Counted from the first letter of the stretch, positions 7,696-16,977 are shown. The stretch: 35,269 nt of DNA from an uncultured Clostridia bacterium (GCA_947630325.1 CANRHB010000018.1:1-35269), one strand, 5' to 3'. Numbers and translations: made by a program. The notes: generated by a model not told the origin, from the sequence alone.

Positions 7696-7738
7696 GGGTA
7701 TTGGAAAAGTTTTCCTTTTTGGTCTTTCCCAACCGCAC

Positions 7739-7768
7739 AAAAAAACGGAGCGGGACGCTCCGTTTTTT
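7739..7768 (-). terminator. intrinsic terminator of the ABC transporter operon
   Basis: AAAAAACGGAGCG and CGCTCCGTTTTTT form a symmetrical stem with a GGA loop, 14 bp after the permease stop codon. The run of six T lies on both strands, so it would work in both directions. Confidence 0.93.
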
Positions 7769-7782
7769 GATACGTTTTGAAT

Positions 7783-8835
7783 TTACTCCTTGGAACCTGT
7801 AAGCATCAAGGATCCGATGATGAGCTTCTGGAAGCAAGCGAACAGGATCATGACGGGGATGACGCAGACAACGGAGCCCGCGATGACCGCCGCATAGTTG
7901 ATGCTTGCATACCGTCCGCCGCCGCCGTAACCATCCATCTTTGCGATAGCATGAGGAAGGTTGACTGCGCTCGAGGTATCGGGGATCATGATGTAGGAAC
8001 CCATGTAGTTGTTCCAGCAACCCATGAAGGAGAGAAGTCCCTGCGCCATGATGGCGGGCATTGCGAGGGGCAGGATGAAGCCGCAGAAGATGCGGAAGTA
8101 ACCTGCGCCGTCGATCTTCGCCGCTTCGATGATGGAAGTGGGAAGGCCGAACAGGAACTGACGGATGAAGAATGCCGTCATGATGGAACCGAACATACCG
8201 GGGATGATGAGGACCAAGCCGTTTTCCTGCCAATTCAAGCCCTTATACATGGCGTACTGCGCCGTCATGATAGAGGGACCGGGGACCATGATCGCGGCAA
8301 GCAGGAAATAGAACACTGCGTTTCTGCCGATCCAGTTGATCTTGGCGAAGGAGAATGCCGCGGACGCCGAAGTGATGACGCCGACCACGACAGGCACGAT
8401 GGAGTAAATGAGGTTGTTGAGGAGGGCTCTCCAGAAGGTGAAACTGCCGTTGACGACCGTTAAACCTTCGGTAAAGAAGAGCTGATAGTTCCAGAACATC
8501 CCGCCCTTATGGCTGCTCATGAATGCGCTCTCTACCGTACTCTTATTGGGCCACCAAACGATCTCGCGGATGATCTGCGTTGCGTTCGCGCCGTCCGTTG
8601 TGTCTGCAAAGGACGCCGCGATCATCCACCAGAAGGGATAGACCATAAGGAAGGTACCGAAGAGCAGGATGATGTAGGTGAATACATCGCCCACGAATTT
8701 TGCACGCTTCTTGCTTGCGCGGTGCGTTTTACTTGAGACTCCGAAGAATGCAAGCACTGCGCCCCACGCATAGCGGATGGACGAGTATTGCGGCTTTTCT
8801 TGGACTACGGGTTCGACATTTTCAATGTTTTCCAT
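7783..8835 (-). CDS. ABC sugar transporter permease, MalG/AraQ type
   Basis: A 350-residue inner-membrane permease of the CUT1 carbohydrate importer family. About six membrane helices are visible, beginning near residue 50 (FTYIILLFGTFLMVYPFWWM), and the EAA loop that contacts the ATPase is clear (EAAKIDGAGYFRIFCGFILP). The start at 8835 was chosen over the longer frame because AAGGAGGG lies 8 nt upstream. It follows the MalF-type permease by 13 bp, so the two are translationally linked. No ATPase gene is present, as is common in Firmicutes where one MsmX-like ATPase serves many importers. A substrate of arabino-oligosaccharides is inferred from the neighbouring GH43 enzymes. Confidence 0.93.
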   Translation of the reverse strand: MENIENVEPVVQEKPQYSSIRYAWGAVLAFFGVSSKTHRASKKRAKFVGDVFTYIILLFGTFLMVYPFWWMIAASFADTTDGANATQIIREIVWWPNKSTVESAFMSSHKGGMFWNYQLFFTEGLTVVNGSFTFWRALLNNLIYSIVPVVVGVITSASAAFSFAKINWIGRNAVFYFLLAAIMVPGPSIMTAQYAMYKGLNWQENGLVLIIPGMFGSIMTAFFIRQFLFGLPTSIIEAAKIDGAGYFRIFCGFILPLAMPAIMAQGLLSFMGCWNNYMGSYIMIPDTSSAVNLPHAIAKMDGYGGGGRYASINYAAVIAGSVVCVIPVMILFACFQKLIIGSLMLTGSKE

Positions 8836-8848
8836 GAATTTTCCCTCC

Positions 8849-9991
8849 TTAGTCCTTATTGCGCGAATCCAGATAGAACTGGAACATGGTGAGCACGAAG
8901 ATAATGACGGCAAGGATCATACCGTAAGCGGCGCCCTGCGAGGACTTGCCGGCTTTGATACCGTTGACCTGTATGAGGGAGACATAACCTGAGGTAATGT
9001 ACTGCTCGCCGATGAACAACGTGGGCTCCATATAGATCTGCATACCGCCGATGACGGAAGTGACGATGTTGTAGAAGATAACGGGATAGAGGTCGGGCAT
9101 GGTGACCTTCCAGAAGATGGTCCAGCCGTTCGCTCCGTCGATCTGCGCCGCTTCCTTGGTGGCGGCGTTCACGCCCGAAAGGCCCGCTATGTACAAAATA
9201 ATGGTTCCGCCGAGGCCCTTCCAAACGCTCATGATGATGATGACGAGTTTTGTGAAAATACCCTGGCACCAATAAGGATCGTTCATGAACGCGGACTCGG
9301 ATGTGGGAGAACCGCCGTTTGAACGGATGAGGCTGTTCCACGTAATGTCGGTGACGCCGCGGAGGTTGATCCACTGGAATCCGCCGCCGTTATCGAAATC
9401 CTTCAACCCGAGGATGCCGTTGATGACGCCCTGCTGGGAGAACATGAGTTTGAAGGTGTAGACGATGGAGATGGTACTTGCAACGCAAGGGAGATAATAG
9501 AGCACTCTGAATGCGTTGCCGCCCTTGATGTCGCGGGACATGCATACCGCGAAGAACATCGAAAGGACCATACCGATCGGGATACCGATCATATAGAACA
9601 CGGTGTTGAAGAGGTATGCGCCGAGCTCGTTCATGGGGTACTGTGTCTTCGTCATGTTGGTAAACGCATAGGAGTACCAATAGAACGGAGACGAAGCGCC
9701 TGTTTCGGGGTTGGTCATGATGTGCTTGCCCATTTCCCCGATATACTTGAACATATCGCCGCCGTTGATGACTTGATAGTTGGTAAACGAGAGCAGGAAC
9801 GCCAAGATCAAGCAGATATAGACAAACCACACGGTACCGACGATGAGCGGGACGCAGAAGATCCAGCCCCAAAGGTTATCCTGCAGTTTTGCCTGGTTGA
9901 TGGGCTTTCTTTGCTTCTTTTGAGGGACCGCTTCTTCTACAACGGCCTCCCCTTCGGAAACAGCCTCGTTTACGGCAATGCTGTCTTCCAT
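8849..9991 (-). CDS. ABC sugar transporter permease, MalF/AraP type
   Basis: A 380-residue permease. An acidic, then basic, cytoplasmic N-terminus (residues 1-40) precedes the first helix at WGWIFCVPLIVGTVWFVYIC. The EAA motif is EAAQIDGANGWTIFWKVTMP, typical of CUT1 carbohydrate importers. It should pair with the MalG-type subunit encoded 13 bp downstream and receive substrate from the large binding protein encoded upstream. ATG at 9991 has AAGGAGG at good spacing. The extracytoplasmic stretch around residues 75-110 (TNPETGASSPFYWYS) is somewhat long for the family. Confidence 0.93.
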   Translation of the reverse strand: MEDSIAVNEAVSEGEAVVEEAVPQKKQRKPINQAKLQDNLWGWIFCVPLIVGTVWFVYICLILAFLLSFTNYQVINGGDMFKYIGEMGKHIMTNPETGASSPFYWYSYAFTNMTKTQYPMNELGAYLFNTVFYMIGIPIGMVLSMFFAVCMSRDIKGGNAFRVLYYLPCVASTISIVYTFKLMFSQQGVINGILGLKDFDNGGGFQWINLRGVTDITWNSLIRSNGGSPTSESAFMNDPYWCQGIFTKLVIIIMSVWKGLGGTIILYIAGLSGVNAATKEAAQIDGANGWTIFWKVTMPDLYPVIFYNIVTSVIGGMQIYMEPTLFIGEQYITSGYVSLIQVNGIKAGKSSQGAAYGMILAVIIFVLTMFQFYLDSRNKD

Positions 9992-10022
9992 AAATTCCTC
10001 CTTACAAATTTTTTCATATCCC

Positions 10023-10058
10023 CTTCAGATATCCCCTCCAAAAAGGGGATATCTGAAG
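10023..10058 (-). promoter_or_regulatory. strong intercistronic hairpin between binding-protein and permease genes
   Basis: A perfect 15-bp stem (10023-10037 with 10044-10058) and 6-nt loop, without a following T-run on the minus strand. Placed between a binding-protein gene and its permeases, such hairpins are known in other sugar operons to protect the upstream message or partly stop transcription, giving more binding protein than permease. That role is inferred. Confidence 0.7.
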
Positions 10059-10070
10059 AAGGATGCGCAC

Positions 10071-12590
10071 TTACGACATCAAGCTCTTCTCTTCGGCGAT
10101 GGCCTCATTGAGAGCGGTCTGGACTGCCTTTGCCTGGTGCAGGCACCACCATGCGGGGGTACCGTAACCGCTACCTTTGATAGGCTGTCCGTTGGGGTTA
10201 TCGCTCTTGAATACCTTTTTGAGGACATCGGTCATATCGCTTCCGAACGATCTCTGCTGGTCGTATGCCATGAGCAAGCCATCGCCACGAGGGTCAAGTG
10301 TGTCGATCCAAGCGTCGTTATAGGTGTACATTGCGGAGTCGCGGGTCGCGTTCAAGCCGTACTGCATACGGAGGGAGAGGTCACGGTCTGCTTCCTTGTA
10401 GGCAACCATGTAGAGCACCTTCATGGAGAAGGCAAGGCTGCTGAGGGTGGACAGAGCGTCGTTCGCGTATGCTTTATCATAGTTCTGCTTGGGATAATTT
10501 GTCTCCATCCAATCTTTGATCAAGGTGTTGCTCGTAGCGGAGGCGGTACCTGCCGCATACATCGCTTTTGCGATCGCATAAGCCGCATCCCACTCCGCGG
10601 TGCTTCCGTTTTCATCGGGATCGGGAGTGATCATATCCGCAAAGTCGCCGTCGTTCTTATAGAAGTCGTCGCACTGGGACTTGAAGTTGGGAAGCTGGGA
10701 ACCCGAGTAGGTAAGGGTGACCTGCGTGGCGGGAGTGATGGTGAGGTATCTGACGAGGTCGATCGCCGCGTCTTCACGCCAATCGCCGCCTTCCTTTGCC
10801 GAAGTGCTCACGCCATAGCCGACGGAGTCCATACGCGCGCCCCATTGATCCTGACGGGTGAGCTGGTTCTCGAAGATGTCTTCCCCAGAGTACTCTCCGG
10901 GAGCAAAAACACTTGCGTTCTTGGTGACCGTTGCCTCTTTCTTGCCGGCATCCCAAACATAGCTCTTCATGTTGTAGTCCTCATCCTTGATATAGGAGGA
11001 GAGAGCGAAGTCTTCGGAGACGGGTTCGGGCATCAGTCTGTATCTCAGATACTGACGGTCGGTAGCGTTGAGGGCGCCCGCGTTCCAGGTGCCGACGCCA
11101 TAGAACACGCAGTTGCCTGCGACGAACAAATCCCAACCGGAGGATTTCTCGATGTAACTGTCGCCCGCGTTGTTGGAGTTGCCGTTCCAGTCGGAACCGT
11201 AAGCGTGGAATGCGCCGACGGTCTCGATGAACTTCTCGCTGTTCACACCGTATTGGATATCGATCTTTTCGTCGGTGCCGTTGAGCGCTTTGTGGGTAGT
11301 CTTATAAGTCTCCTTGCCGATCTTGGTGGGATCGCTCCCGTTGATCGCATTCGTGGACTGCTCGTTGAGGTACTGCGCGTCGTTGCCTGCAAGCCAAGGA
11401 AGGAGATAGAGCACGCCGTCGTACTGGTCGTTGCCGTAAACGTTCTTCATGCCCGCATTGGTCATGCAACCGCCCATGTCTTTGCCCAACCAGTCATACG
11501 TGTTCACATAGTAGGTGATGACCCACGTCAATGCGGAGTACTCTGCATAGGTGTAGGTGATGTACCCTTTCGAGGTATCGTAAGTGGCGTTCGCATCCTG
11601 CTTGTCTTCGGGAATGGTAACGTCGTCGACTTCCGCCCAAGGGTTATCCGCGGTCGCTTTGTCCTTCTTGGCGTCCTCGAAGGTATCGCCGGGCCAACCG
11701 GGGATGGTCACGCAGTAGCCCTTGCCGTTCGTATAGACATCCACTGCCGTCGCCATGGGATCGCCCGCCAAAAGCGCGGCGTCATAGCTTGCATAGGCAT
11801 AGAAGTTATAGGGCTTGTAGTAGGTGGGAACGCCGATGTTGACAAGGGGAACGTCACTGCCGCTCTCGTTGGTGACAACGCCGCTCTCGCCGCCATAGGA
11901 GATCTCGGCGCTCTTGTACTCTGCGCCGTGAACGCCCGTTCTGTCCTCGGTCGTCATTTCGGTAAGCGCTTTGCGCACTTCGGGGGTGAAGAACACTTCG
12001 TTGAACCCGAGGCCGAAGTTGGAATAGTCCTTGGGAAGGCCGTAAATGCCGACCGTGACATTGTCGTTCACGGTGACGAACTTGCTGCCGTCGAACTTGA
12101 TGCGGTCGCCGGAGGTGTAATTCTCGTTCGAGGAATAGCTATAGAACGCGAGGGAGTCCTCCCAAATATCCGTCAGGGTCTCTGCGTCCTTTGCAAGTGC
12201 GGTCGAAAGGTCGAGAATACGGTTTGCATTGCTCCATGCCTTCACGTACTTGGGGGAGACATAGAACACGTCGGGCTGGGAGCCGGACGCGATCTGCGTC
12301 TTCAACTGGTCAAAGTACGCGTCGGTGTTCGTCTGATAAGTGAAGTCGACCGTGACGTCCTTATCATCTTCGGTGAACGTACCGTTTTCGCGCAGCTTCT
12401 TCGTGTATTGCTCTGCCCAGTCCTCGCAGTTCTTGCGGTTGATATCGACGTCGGTATCGCCGCAGAACATGGAGACTCTGATCTGATAAGCGTTTGTGCC
12501 GCACCCTGCAAATGCCGCGGCGGCGCCGCACATCATGACCGCAGAGAGAGCAATGAGCGAAGCGCTTTTCAAAAGTTTCTTCTTCTTCAT
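10071..12590 (-). CDS. very large extracellular sugar-binding lipoprotein of the ABC importer
   Basis: An 839-residue protein with a lipoprotein signal (basic MKKKKLLKSAS, hydrophobic core, FAGC lipobox near residue 29). Directly after it comes a type-1 solute-binding fold opening, YQIRVSMFCGDTDVDINRKN, with the family's DQLKTQIASGSQPDVFYVSP segment. It heads the operon with two CUT1 permeases, so it is the substrate receptor. Typical members are about 420-560 residues, so roughly 300 residues are extra, consistent with a large insertion for bulky oligosaccharides. The start at 12590 (AGAGG seven nt upstream) was chosen over the longer frame because the signal peptide begins there. Binding of arabino-oligosaccharides is inferred from the GH43 neighbours. 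Confidence 0.9.
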   Translation of the reverse strand: MKKKKLLKSASLIALSAVMMCGAAAAFAGCGTNAYQIRVSMFCGDTDVDINRKNCEDWAEQYTKKLRENGTFTEDDKDVTVDFTYQTNTDAYFDQLKTQIASGSQPDVFYVSPKYVKAWSNANRILDLSTALAKDAETLTDIWEDSLAFYSYSSNENYTSGDRIKFDGSKFVTVNDNVTVGIYGLPKDYSNFGLGFNEVFFTPEVRKALTEMTTEDRTGVHGAEYKSAEISYGGESGVVTNESGSDVPLVNIGVPTYYKPYNFYAYASYDAALLAGDPMATAVDVYTNGKGYCVTIPGWPGDTFEDAKKDKATADNPWAEVDDVTIPEDKQDANATYDTSKGYITYTYAEYSALTWVITYYVNTYDWLGKDMGGCMTNAGMKNVYGNDQYDGVLYLLPWLAGNDAQYLNEQSTNAINGSDPTKIGKETYKTTHKALNGTDEKIDIQYGVNSEKFIETVGAFHAYGSDWNGNSNNAGDSYIEKSSGWDLFVAGNCVFYGVGTWNAGALNATDRQYLRYRLMPEPVSEDFALSSYIKDEDYNMKSYVWDAGKKEATVTKNASVFAPGEYSGEDIFENQLTRQDQWGARMDSVGYGVSTSAKEGGDWREDAAIDLVRYLTITPATQVTLTYSGSQLPNFKSQCDDFYKNDGDFADMITPDPDENGSTAEWDAAYAIAKAMYAAGTASATSNTLIKDWMETNYPKQNYDKAYANDALSTLSSLAFSMKVLYMVAYKEADRDLSLRMQYGLNATRDSAMYTYNDAWIDTLDPRGDGLLMAYDQQRSFGSDMTDVLKKVFKSDNPNGQPIKGSGYGTPAWWCLHQAKAVQTALNEAIAEEKSLMS

Positions 12591-12876
12591 TCCTTTACCT
12601 CTTATAATAATAGAATCTCGTGTCCGCACCCGTTCTCCGTCCCCTTGCCTTGGGCTCCTCCCGCCGTTTGGGGGTTGGCGTTCGTTTGCCCTTGGCGCAA
12701 AGCTGGAGAAAAAGCGCGATAATGCCGTTTTTCGGTCTGCCGAGTACAAAAAGACGTCCGTATCTCTCCCTTAGCCACTTCTTGCCGCCGCACTGCGGCG
12801 AACAAAAAAGTAGCAAAAAAAGATCAACGAACGTCTTTCTGCATCATGACTTCCCCCCTATCGTCATTTCAACACT
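12591..12876 (-). other. long 5' leader of the ABC transporter operon, candidate attenuator
   Basis: About 285 nt separate the predicted start (about 12876) from the ATG. On the minus strand AAAGACGTTCGT (12838-12827) can pair over 12 positions, one of them a G-T wobble, with ACGGACGTCTTT (12761-12750), which is followed by two further T. Inside lies the small hairpin CGCCGC-AGT-GCGGCG (12786-12800, palindromic on both strands). A stem ending in a T-run before the gene is what an attenuator would look like. No known riboswitch core was recognised. Confidence 0.4.
12824..12847 (-). CDS. possible 7-codon leader peptide
   Basis: On the minus strand ATG ATG CAG AAA GAC GTT CGT TGA, preceded by AGGGGGGAAG at ideal spacing. 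The peptide would be MMQKDVR. Its codons overlap the upstream arm of the long-range stem, so ribosomes translating it would block that arm. It carries no run of one amino acid that would suggest a simple amino-acid sensor. It may be coincidental. Confidence 0.3.
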   Translation of the reverse strand: MMQKDVR

Positions 12877-12882
12877 AACGCA

Positions 12883-12911
12883 AATATATCACACTCGAAA
12901 GGGTTTGTCAA
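12883..12911 (-). promoter_or_regulatory. sigma-A promoter of the ABC transporter operon
   Basis: Minus strand TTGACA (12906-12911), 17-bp spacer, TATATT (12883-12888). Predicted start about 12876. Confidence 0.85.
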
Positions 12912-13015
12912 GACTATTTGGAAAATTTTTTGTGAAACTTTTACCTTTTTTTTGCTTTTTTTTGGATATTTTCACCAAGAAAAGCGATTTTTCTCCCTTT
13001 TTTCTTCAAAATGTT

Positions 13016-13041
13016 GGGGTAGGACGCAGTCGTTCCTCCCC
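13016..13041 (-). terminator. weak hairpin downstream of parB, possible terminator
   Basis: On the minus strand GGGGGAGGA pairs with TCCTACCCC across a 9-nt loop, about 50 bp past the parB stop, followed by AACATTTTG rather than a clean T-run. The rest of 12912-13088 is very AT-rich with no gene. Confidence 0.4.
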
Positions 13042-13088
13042 CAAAAACACAAGATATAGTGAATTTTGGCGCTTTTCGGCTTTGCGCG

Positions 13089-13976
13089 TTATTCCTGCCT
13101 ATCGAGAATGTCCAAAAGTTCGCAGATGCGGTCGAGATCGTCGCGGGAGTAGTAATCAATGTAGATCCTGCCCTTCTTCTCGGTGCCGATGAGGGAGACT
13201 TTTGTCTGGAAGGTCGACCTCAACCGCTCCACAAAGTGTTTGAGTTCGGCGTTGGCAAGCGCGTTTTTCGCCTCCTTCTGGCGGGTGAGCACCTCGGGCG
13301 GGTTCAAAAACTGCTTCACCGCGCGCTCCGTTTCGCGCACCGACCAGCCCTCCTTCACGCACTGCGCCGCGAGAGCCGCCTGCTCCTCCTTGGGAACGGG
13401 CACAAGGGTGCGCGCGTGCCCCGAGGAGAGTTTCCCCTCCCTGACGAGCGCGATGACCTCGTCGGAGAGCGTCAAAAGCCGCAACGTATTGGCAATGGCG
13501 GGGCGGGACTTGCCCAAACGCTCGGCAAGAACTTCCTGCGTCAGGCTATACTCCTCCATGAGTTTTTTCATACCGTATGCGGCTTCGATGGGGTTCAAGT
13601 CCTCCCGTTGCAGGTTCTCGATGAGGGAAATTTCCTGTATCTCCCGCTGGTCGAGTTCCTTTATCACGGCGGGAATGGTGGAAAGGCCCGCGTTCTTTGC
13701 CGCGCGGTATCTCCTCTCGCCCGCGATGATCATGTAGGTGCCGTCGGGGTTTTTGTTCACCACGATGGGACTGATGACGCCGTGTTCCTTGATGGAATTG
13801 GTGAGGTCGAGGAGAGCGCCTTCGTCGAACTCCTTGCGCGGTTGGTCGGGGTTGGGGAAAATATCCCCGAGGGAGAGCTCCGTCGCTCCGCCCGTCAAGC
13901 CCTCGGTCGCGTTTTCATAGGCCTCTTCCGTATCGCTAAAGAGCGCGGAGAGCCCTCTTCCTAAGCCCTTTGCCAT
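13089..13976 (-). CDS. parB: chromosome-partitioning protein ParB (Spo0J)
   Basis: A 295-residue CTP-dependent DNA clamp that loads at parS and spreads. Visible in order: a ParA-stimulating basic N-terminus (MAKGLGRGLSALF), PNPDQPRKEF, the CTP-binding GERRYRA motif near residue 90, ENLQREDLNPIE, the helix-turn-helix around LTQEVLAERLGKSRPAIANT that reads parS, and a C-terminal dimerisation region. Length is normal for the family. The gene starts 1 bp after the parA stop, so the two form an operon. Three matching parS sites lie at 16921-17037, 3 kb away. Confidence 0.98.
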   Translation of the reverse strand: MAKGLGRGLSALFSDTEEAYENATEGLTGGATELSLGDIFPNPDQPRKEFDEGALLDLTNSIKEHGVISPIVVNKNPDGTYMIIAGERRYRAAKNAGLSTIPAVIKELDQREIQEISLIENLQREDLNPIEAAYGMKKLMEEYSLTQEVLAERLGKSRPAIANTLRLLTLSDEVIALVREGKLSSGHARTLVPVPKEEQAALAAQCVKEGWSVRETERAVKQFLNPPEVLTRQKEAKNALANAELKHFVERLRSTFQTKVSLIGTEKKGRIYIDYYSRDDLDRICELLDILDRQE

Positions 13977-13977
13977 C

Positions 13978-14751
13978 TTATTCTCCTCCTTCGGTTTTCT
14001 TCAAAAATTCTTCGGTAAGCGCCGCATACGCCCGCGCGCCCATGCACTTGGGGTCGTGCAGGAGGATGGGTTTCCCGTGGCTCGGCGCCTCCGCAAGGCG
14101 CACGTTGCGGGGAATGACGATCTCATACAGCTTTTTGGTGAAGTATTTTTTGATCTCCTCCGCGATCTGGCGGCTGATGAGGGAGCGGCGGTCGTGCATG
14201 GTGAGCACCACCCCCTCCACTTTGAGCCCCTTGTTGAGGTGCTGTTTCACGAGCGAAATGGTGTTCATAAGCTGGCTCAAACCCTCGAGCGCGTAATATT
14301 CGCTCTGGATGGGAATGATGACGCTGTCCGCCGCGGCAAGCGCGTTGATGGTGATCAGCCCCAGCGAGGGCGGGCAGTCGATGAGGATGAAATCGTAATC
14401 GTTTTTCACCTTGTCGAGCGCCGTTTTTAACACCCGTTCTCTGTTTTTCTTGTAAACGAGCTCCACTTCCGCCCCCGCTAAGTCGATGTTTGCGGGGAGC
14501 AAAAACAGGTTGGGCATCTCGGTGGGAAGGATGTTGTCCTTCACCGGTTCGTCCTCGATGAGCACGTTATACACCGACTTTTTGATCTGGCTCTTGGAAA
14601 AGCCGAGCCCCGTGGTGGCGTTCCCCTGCGGGTCGATGTCCGCAAGCAGAACTTTCTTGCCCGCTTTGGCAAGGTAGGCCGCCATATTCACGCAGGTCGT
14701 CGTCTTGCCGACGCCCCCCTTCTGATTGGAAAAAGGTATGATTTTGCCCAT
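13978..14751 (-). CDS. parA: chromosome-partitioning ATPase ParA (Soj)
   Basis: A 257-residue ParA/MinD-type ATPase that forms a DNA-bound gradient used by ParB to move origins apart and, in Bacillus, also acts on DnaA. The deviant Walker A KGGVGKTT lies at residues 11-18, with LLADIDPQGNATTGLG (Walker A') and FILIDCPPSLGLITINAL (Walker B region) following. A GTG three codons upstream lies inside the Shine-Dalgarno AAGAGGTG, so ATG at 14751 is the start. It is 36 bp downstream of ftsH and could be read through from there; no separate promoter was seen in that gap. Confidence 0.97.
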   Translation of the reverse strand: MGKIIPFSNQKGGVGKTTTCVNMAAYLAKAGKKVLLADIDPQGNATTGLGFSKSQIKKSVYNVLIEDEPVKDNILPTEMPNLFLLPANIDLAGAEVELVYKKNRERVLKTALDKVKNDYDFILIDCPPSLGLITINALAAADSVIIPIQSEYYALEGLSQLMNTISLVKQHLNKGLKVEGVVLTMHDRRSLISRQIAEEIKKYFTKKLYEIVIPRNVRLAEAPSHGKPILLHDPKCMGARAYAALTEEFLKKTEGGE

Positions 14752-14787
14752 ACGTATCACCTCTTAGATATTCTCCCGTAAAAAAAC

Positions 14788-16764
14788 TTACTTCTCTTCG
14801 CCCTCTTTTTTGGGCTCTGTCTCGGTGCGCTCTTCGGGGTGCTCCTTCACGCCGAAGGGATCGTCGGGAGCGTTCTTGTCGTGATCTTCCATGTACTTCA
14901 AGACCTCCTCCCAGCCCGCGCCGTTCATGAGCATATCCACCTCTTCGGTGTAGATCGTCTCCCGTTCCACAAGCACGCGGGACATGTTGTCGAGAATACT
15001 TCTGTGCTCGATGAGCAGTTTTTTCGCGCGTTCATACGCCGCCGAGACGATGCGCTTGACCTCCTCGTCGATGATCCCCGCCGTCTCCTCGCTGTAAGTG
15101 TTGCGCTCCTCGAAATCGCGCCCGAGGAACACGGGTCCGTCGCTCGTGTAGGCAATGGGCCCGAGACGGTCGCTCATGCCCCATTCGGTGACCATCTTGC
15201 GCGCCATCTGCGTGACCTTCTGAATGTCGTTGGAGGCGCCCGCGGAGACGTCCTGGATGACGATCTCTTCTGCAACTCTGCCGCCGAGCGCCATGCAGAT
15301 AAAGTCGTTGAGTTTGTTCACGGTGTAGCGGTCGTCGTCGTTTTCAGGACGGGTGAGCGTGTAGCCTGCCGCCATGCCGCGGGGAATAATGGAGACTTCC
15401 TGCACGTTCTCGTTGTGTTCGCAAAGTTTGGCAAGCACGGCGTGCCCCGCCTCGTGATAGGCGGTCGTCTTTTTCTCCTCTTCGGTAACGACGCGGCTTT
15501 TCTTCTGCGGCCCCATGATGACTTTGTTGATCCCCTCGTAGAGTTCGAGGTTGCCGATCATTTTCTTGCCCGCACGCGCCGCCAAGATCGCCGCTTCGTT
15601 CAACAAATTTGCCAAATCTGCGCCGGAGAAGCCGCTCGTCATGCGCGCGATCGTCTTGAAGTTGACGTCGGGCGCCAAGGGCTTATTGCGCGCGTGCACC
15701 TTGAGAATTTGTTCACGTCCCTTAACATCTGGCATGTGAACATATATTTGCCTGTCGAACCGACCCGGGCGGAGAAGGGCGCTGTCGAGGATGTCGGCAC
15801 GGTTGGTCGCCGCCATGACGATGACCCCCTCGTTGGAATCGAAGCCGTCCATTTGGACGAGAATTTGGTTGAGGGTCTGTTCCCGTTCGTCGTGTCCCCC
15901 GCCGAGACCGGCTCCACGCTGACGGCCGACGGCATCGATCTCGTCGATAAAGATGATACACGGCTGGTTCCGCTTGGCAAGATCGAATAGGTCACGCACA
16001 CGCGAGGCCCCCACGCCGACGTACATCTCCACGAAGTCGGAGCCGCTCACGGAGAAGAACGGCACGCCCGCCTCGCCCGCAACGGCCTTTGCAAACAATG
16101 TCTTGCCCGTTCCGGGAGGCCCGACGAGCAACACGCCCTTGGGGATCCTCGCTCCCAGATCTGCAAATTTCTTGGGACTCTTCAAAAACTCCACCACTTC
16201 GGCGAGTTCCTGCTTTTCCTCCTCGGCTCCCGCCACATCGGAGAAGCGGACTTTGAGATTGGTGGAGACTTTCGCCTTCGTCTTGCCGAAGTTCATCACC
16301 TTGCCGCCACCGCCGCTCGTTGCCCTCAAAACGAGGAAGAACGCCACAATGCCGACGACGAGCACGGCGATATAGATGAAATTACCCCAGCCCGCACCTG
16401 CATTCGGGTCCGAATAGTCATAGGAAATGACTTGTCCTTCTTCGACCCACTTGTCAAGGATCAATTTTCCGTCCGCGCTGTATAAACTTGCAAAGTTAGC
16501 CCAAAACGCATATTGGCTTGCATTGACGTCTGTATAGCCAAAAACGGTGTAATTGTCCACATAGACCTTTACGATAGGTTTGCCGACATCTTTGTTCTTG
16601 TTCGGACTATTCTCAGGCAATTCTCCGCCCATGGCAAGAATCTCAAATTCCGAAGATTCTATTTTCTTGCTGTTTTTCATCAGCGTCGACAGCGTAAAGT
16701 AGATGCCAACGCCCAAAACAAGCACGAGAACCACCGAGAGGACGATTTTCAGTGTTTTACTCAA
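14788..16764 (-). CDS. ftsH: ATP-dependent membrane zinc metalloprotease FtsH
   Basis: A 658-residue membrane-anchored AAA+ protease for quality control of membrane and regulatory proteins. Helix 1 is at residues 5-27, an extracytoplasmic segment follows, and helix 2 is at about 129-148. The AAA domain has Walker A GPPGTGKT (215-222), Walker [12 protein letters not shown] (270-280) and the RPGRFDR arginine-finger region. The zinc site HEAGH is at 437-441. The C-terminal tail is acidic and lysine-rich. The start is a TTG at 16764: AAGGAG sits 6-7 nt upstream and no ATG or GTG fits. It has its own promoter. In Bacillus ftsH also lies near the origin and is needed for sporulation. Confidence 0.98.
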   Translation of the reverse strand: MSKTLKIVLSVVLVLVLGVGIYFTLSTLMKNSKKIESSEFEILAMGGELPENSPNKNKDVGKPIVKVYVDNYTVFGYTDVNASQYAFWANFASLYSADGKLILDKWVEEGQVISYDYSDPNAGAGWGNFIYIAVLVVGIVAFFLVLRATSGGGGKVMNFGKTKAKVSTNLKVRFSDVAGAEEEKQELAEVVEFLKSPKKFADLGARIPKGVLLVGPPGTGKTLFAKAVAGEAGVPFFSVSGSDFVEMYVGVGASRVRDLFDLAKRNQPCIIFIDEIDAVGRQRGAGLGGGHDEREQTLNQILVQMDGFDSNEGVIVMAATNRADILDSALLRPGRFDRQIYVHMPDVKGREQILKVHARNKPLAPDVNFKTIARMTSGFSGADLANLLNEAAILAARAGKKMIGNLELYEGINKVIMGPQKKSRVVTEEEKKTTAYHEAGHAVLAKLCEHNENVQEVSIIPRGMAAGYTLTRPENDDDRYTVNKLNDFICMALGGRVAEEIVIQDVSAGASNDIQKVTQMARKMVTEWGMSDRLGPIAYTSDGPVFLGRDFEERNTYSEETAGIIDEEVKRIVSAAYERAKKLLIEHRSILDNMSRVLVERETIYTEEVDMLMNGAGWEEVLKYMEDHDKNAPDDPFGVKEHPEERTETEPKKEGEEK

Positions 16765-16827
16765 GTTATGCTCCTTTCAATAAATGTATTTTGTAATACG
16801 CCAACAGTTTGGCCGACTTACCGCTTT

Positions 16828-16856
16828 ATTGTACCATACTTTTCTTGGAATTGCAA
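16828..16856 (-). promoter_or_regulatory. sigma-A promoter of ftsH
   Basis: Minus strand TTGCAA (16851-16856), 17-bp spacer, TACAAT (16828-16833); predicted start about 16821, giving a leader of about 57 nt. Confidence 0.75.
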
Positions 16857-16920
16857 GTAAATGATGGCAATTCTTTCCTGATTTTCAAAATTATCACGCA
16901 TTTTTCGCAAAAGAGGGCAA

Positions 16921-16936
16921 TGTTTCATGTGAAACA
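16921..16936. promoter_or_regulatory. parS centromere site 1
   Basis: TGTTTCATGTGAAACA differs from the canonical parS TGTTTCACGTGAAACA at one central base. It is the loading site for ParB encoded at 13089-13976. Confidence 0.9.
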
Positions 16937-16977
16937 TACAAATTTTACCTTGCGTCCATTAAAAACACCCCAAAAAA

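Noticed and set aside
9978-12722. 914-codon open frame on the plus strand, antisense to the binding-protein gene
   Set aside because: It has no ribosome site or recognisable domain, and its opposite strand has a signal peptide, solute-binding motifs and an operon context. Long antisense frames are common in GC-rich genes with regular codon use.
12595-12816. Minus-strand frames of 60-70 codons in the transporter leader
   Set aside because: No ribosome sites, and Arg/Pro-rich composition typical of non-coding GC-rich sequence.
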